Source: JBDSSS01 sp038224055 (GTDB taxonomy: Bacteria; Actinomycetota; Actinomycetes; Actinomycetales; Dermatophilaceae). From it: a stretch of 5,903 nucleotides of DNA. This document shows, in pieces, positions 5,669 through 5,903 of this stretch. The DNA lies in contig JBBRGO010000209.1 in assembly GCA_038224055.1 (NCBI GenBank), forward strand, positions 1 to 5,903, given 5' to 3'. Position numbers and translations under genes: made by a program. The notes under the pieces are model-generated. The model did not search any database and was not told the DNA's origin. It saw nothing but the letters and a program-made list of their open reading frames with translations. The first letter of the stretch is position 1, and each line of letters starts with the position of its first letter.

Positions 5669-5697
5669 TTCTCGTATGCCGTGCACTCGCGTAGTCT
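5669..5697 (+). promoter_or_regulatory. Candidate infA promoter
   Basis: TAGTCT at 5692-5697 is a good actinobacterial -10 (TANNNT, close to the TAGACT-type boxes of strong promoters). The 17-nt-spaced -35 position holds TTCTCG (5669-5674), a poor match. A better -35-like TTGAGC at 5659-5664 is 27 nt away, too far to pair with it. A start near 5704 would leave an infA leader of about 100 nt. This would be the promoter for infA and the genes beyond the window, which are expected to be rpmJ-rpsM-rpsK-rpoA by analogy. Confidence 0.42.
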
Positions 5698-5706
5698 TGC
5701 CCGTTG

Positions 5707-5761
5707 GGTGTCGTGTGTCCCGACGCCTCGCTCTTCCACGCTCCACAGAGACACACCGAGG
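5707..5761 (+). other. infA leader with competing stem-loops
   Basis: GGTGTCG at 5707-5713 pairs with CGACGCC at 5721-5727 (7 pairs, one G-U, 7-nt loop). This excludes an alternative pairing of GTGTGTC (5713-5719) with GACACAC (5750-5756), and also of CCTCG (5726-5730) with CGAGG (5757-5761). The leader could therefore switch between folds, but the evidence is pairing alone. Confidence 0.3.
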
Positions 5762-5798
5762 TCGCCCCAATCCCGGGTCGGCCGCAGCATGGATTGAC

Positions 5799-5803
5799 GG
5801 AGG
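5799..5803 (+). promoter_or_regulatory. infA Shine-Dalgarno with very short spacing
   Basis: GGAGG is followed by only two bases before the ATG at 5806, against the usual 5-9. The ATG is still secure because the protein begins with the universal MAKKDGVIEIEGT of IF-1 and no other in-frame start fits. Confidence 0.6.
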
Positions 5804-5805
5804 AT

Positions 5806-5903
5806 ATGGCCAAGAAGGACGGTGTCATCGAGATCGAGGGCACGATCGTCGAGGCTCTCCCGAACGCAATGTTCCGGGTCGAGCTGAGCAACGGTCACAA
5901 GGT
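5806..5903 (+). CDS. infA: Translation initiation factor IF-1 (partial, 5' end)
   Basis: The first 32 codons are present, and the gene runs off the window. The product begins MAKKDGVIEIEG and continues with TIVEALPNAMFRVELSNGHK, the N-terminal strands of the S1-like OB fold of IF-1 (normally about 73 aa). IF-1 binds the 30S A site and helps IF-2 and IF-3 select the start codon and initiator tRNA. In actinobacteria infA is typically downstream of map and leads the rpmJ-rpsM-rpsK-rpoA cluster. Here it is separated from map by three unrelated genes and appears to have its own promoter and leader. Confidence 0.96.
   Translation, partial: MAKKDGVIEIEGTIVEALPNAMFRVELSNGHK

Noticed and set aside
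5104..5898. 264-aa minus-strand frame covering the DUF1801 gene and infA leader
   Set aside because: Antisense to two recognisable proteins with no domain of its own.

Overview
The window is very GC-rich, with GTG starts common. Its core gene order is rplO-secY-adk-map, with infA further on. This is the distal end of an actinobacterial spc ribosomal-protein operon and the start of the infA operon. Protein style and leaderless start signals fit a high-GC Actinomycetota member, plausibly a Micrococcales/Intrasporangiaceae-like organism. That placement is inferred from family resemblance, not from a search.

Left part (1-3009), core operon on the + strand. It holds the C-terminus of ribosomal protein L15, a 163-nt structured gap, then secY, adk and map. 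SecY (the translocon channel) overlaps adk by one base, and map follows adk after 14 nt. Together they supply protein export, nucleotide balance and N-terminal Met removal, next to ribosomal proteins. The rplO-secY gap is unusual: it can fold into a rod-like hairpin about 77 nt long, plus a second GC-only hairpin just 5' of the secY Shine-Dalgarno.

Middle part (3010-5622), non-ribosomal genes placed between map and infA. A serine-hydrolase/beta-lactamase-fold protein (+) starts from a probable leaderless GTG. A 223-aa protein (-) has the HIT-superfamily layout with an altered histidine triad. A small DUF1801 protein (+) follows. The last two are divergent and share a 77-nt control region with a 15-bp palindrome. 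None of these three genes is an obvious part of ribosome biogenesis. I see no transposase, integrase or direct repeats to explain their arrival, and their base composition resembles the flanks.

Right part (5623-5903). A GC-rich terminator-like hairpin closes the DUF1801 gene. A candidate promoter and a roughly 100-nt leader lead into infA (IF-1), which is cut by the window end.

I found no tRNA, rRNA, CRISPR array, insertion sequence or phage feature. Most of the window is ordinary. The parts worth a second look are the three-gene block, the altered HIT motif and the leader structures.
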